From CAYJKB01 sp964370625 (GTDB lineage: Bacteria > Bacillota > Clostridia > Oscillospirales > Butyricicoccaceae), in NCBI GenBank assembly GCA_964370625.1, contig CAYJKB010000025.1, forward strand, positions 1-30,573: a stretch of DNA of 30,573 nt, read 5' to 3'. Numbering within the stretch: the first letter of the stretch is position 1; every line of letters begins with the position of its first letter. Shown here piece by piece: positions 30,458-30,573 of this stretch. The translations under genes and the position numbers were made by a program. The notes under the pieces are model-generated. The model was not told the DNA's origin and searched no databases. It was given only the letters and a program-made list of their open reading frames with translations.

Positions 30458-30573
30458 CTAAAACCCCTCTCGCATTTTTTCAAGTGCTTTCTTCTCTATT
30501 CGGCTGACGTATTCTGCTGTCAAGTTAGATCTAAAAATATTATATTGGACTTTTACAAGTCCAATTTCACCGC
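30458..30573 (-). CDS. C-terminal end of a protein with a sigma region 4-like segment (cut by window)
   Basis: The minus-strand frame is open from the right edge to TAG at 30460-30458, encoding the last 37 residues. NLTAEYVSRIEKKALEKM resembles the recognition helix of sigma region 4.2 (compare SQSYISRLEKRIIKRM in SigE and SQAQVSRLEKNALARI in SigG of this window). The preceding residues (GLVKVQYNIFRS) do not look like the usual first helix of region 4. It may be a sigma factor or a small sigma-like helix-turn-helix protein; most of it lies outside the window. Confidence 0.55.
   Translation of the reverse strand, partial: GEIGLVKVQYNIFRSNLTAEYVSRIEKKALEKMREGF

Overview
The window is an AT-rich stretch of a chromosome from a low-GC, endospore-forming, anaerobic Firmicute of the class Clostridia. 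Evidence for this is the spoIIGA-sigE-sigG sporulation cluster, a sigH-type sigma factor, strong AGGAGG-type ribosome sites with several TTG starts, a ferredoxin-dependent 2-oxoacid oxidoreductase, SLH-anchored surface protein, and RuvC rather than RecU as resolvase. Genus cannot be fixed from the sequence alone. No tRNA, rRNA, CRISPR array, insertion sequence or prophage gene was seen.

Layout. Positions 1-6306 are on the plus strand: spoIIGA (cut by the left edge), sigE, sigG, a large secreted SLH protein and a small lipoprotein. From about 6350 to 27992 nearly everything is on the minus strand. In transcription order, read from high to low coordinates, this holds: an operon of a racemase-family protein, a membrane protein and an unknown protein (27992-26233); ruvC-ruvA-ruvB-glmM (26141-22570); sigH, a GC-rich structured intergenic element and a double zinc-ribbon protein (22398-21408); a DUF1858 protein; a fused trmK-nif3 gene with rqcH (20934-17674); a sodium symporter-paaK-iorA-iorB-paaK operon (17365-10815); an ACT protein, a methionine-gamma-lyase-family enzyme and a VanZ-like protein (10673-8517); and an NfeD-stomatin pair with a membrane protein (8448-6351). 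At the right, a plus-strand beta-carbonic anhydrase converges on trxA-trxB and a half-length VOC gene. The C-terminus of a protein with a sigma region 4-like segment runs off the right edge.

Function. The left end is the mother-cell and forespore sigma cascade: SpoIIGA matures pro-SigE, and sigG follows with a leader that can hide its own ribosome site. The central operon looks like arylacetate/aromatic amino acid interconversion: uptake by the symporter, CoA activation by two PaaK ligases, and IorAB linking aryl-acyl-CoA to arylpyruvate. The ruv genes serve recombination, GlmM cell wall precursor supply, RqcH ribosome quality control, and TrxAB thiol redox balance.

Most interesting points: the SD-masking hairpin of sigG, an unassigned structured GC-rich element between sigH and a zinc-ribbon gene, the TrmK-Nif3 fusion with an internal ribosome site, tandem GTATAC palindromes upstream of sigH, and a large hairpin covering the ribosome site of an unknown membrane protein.
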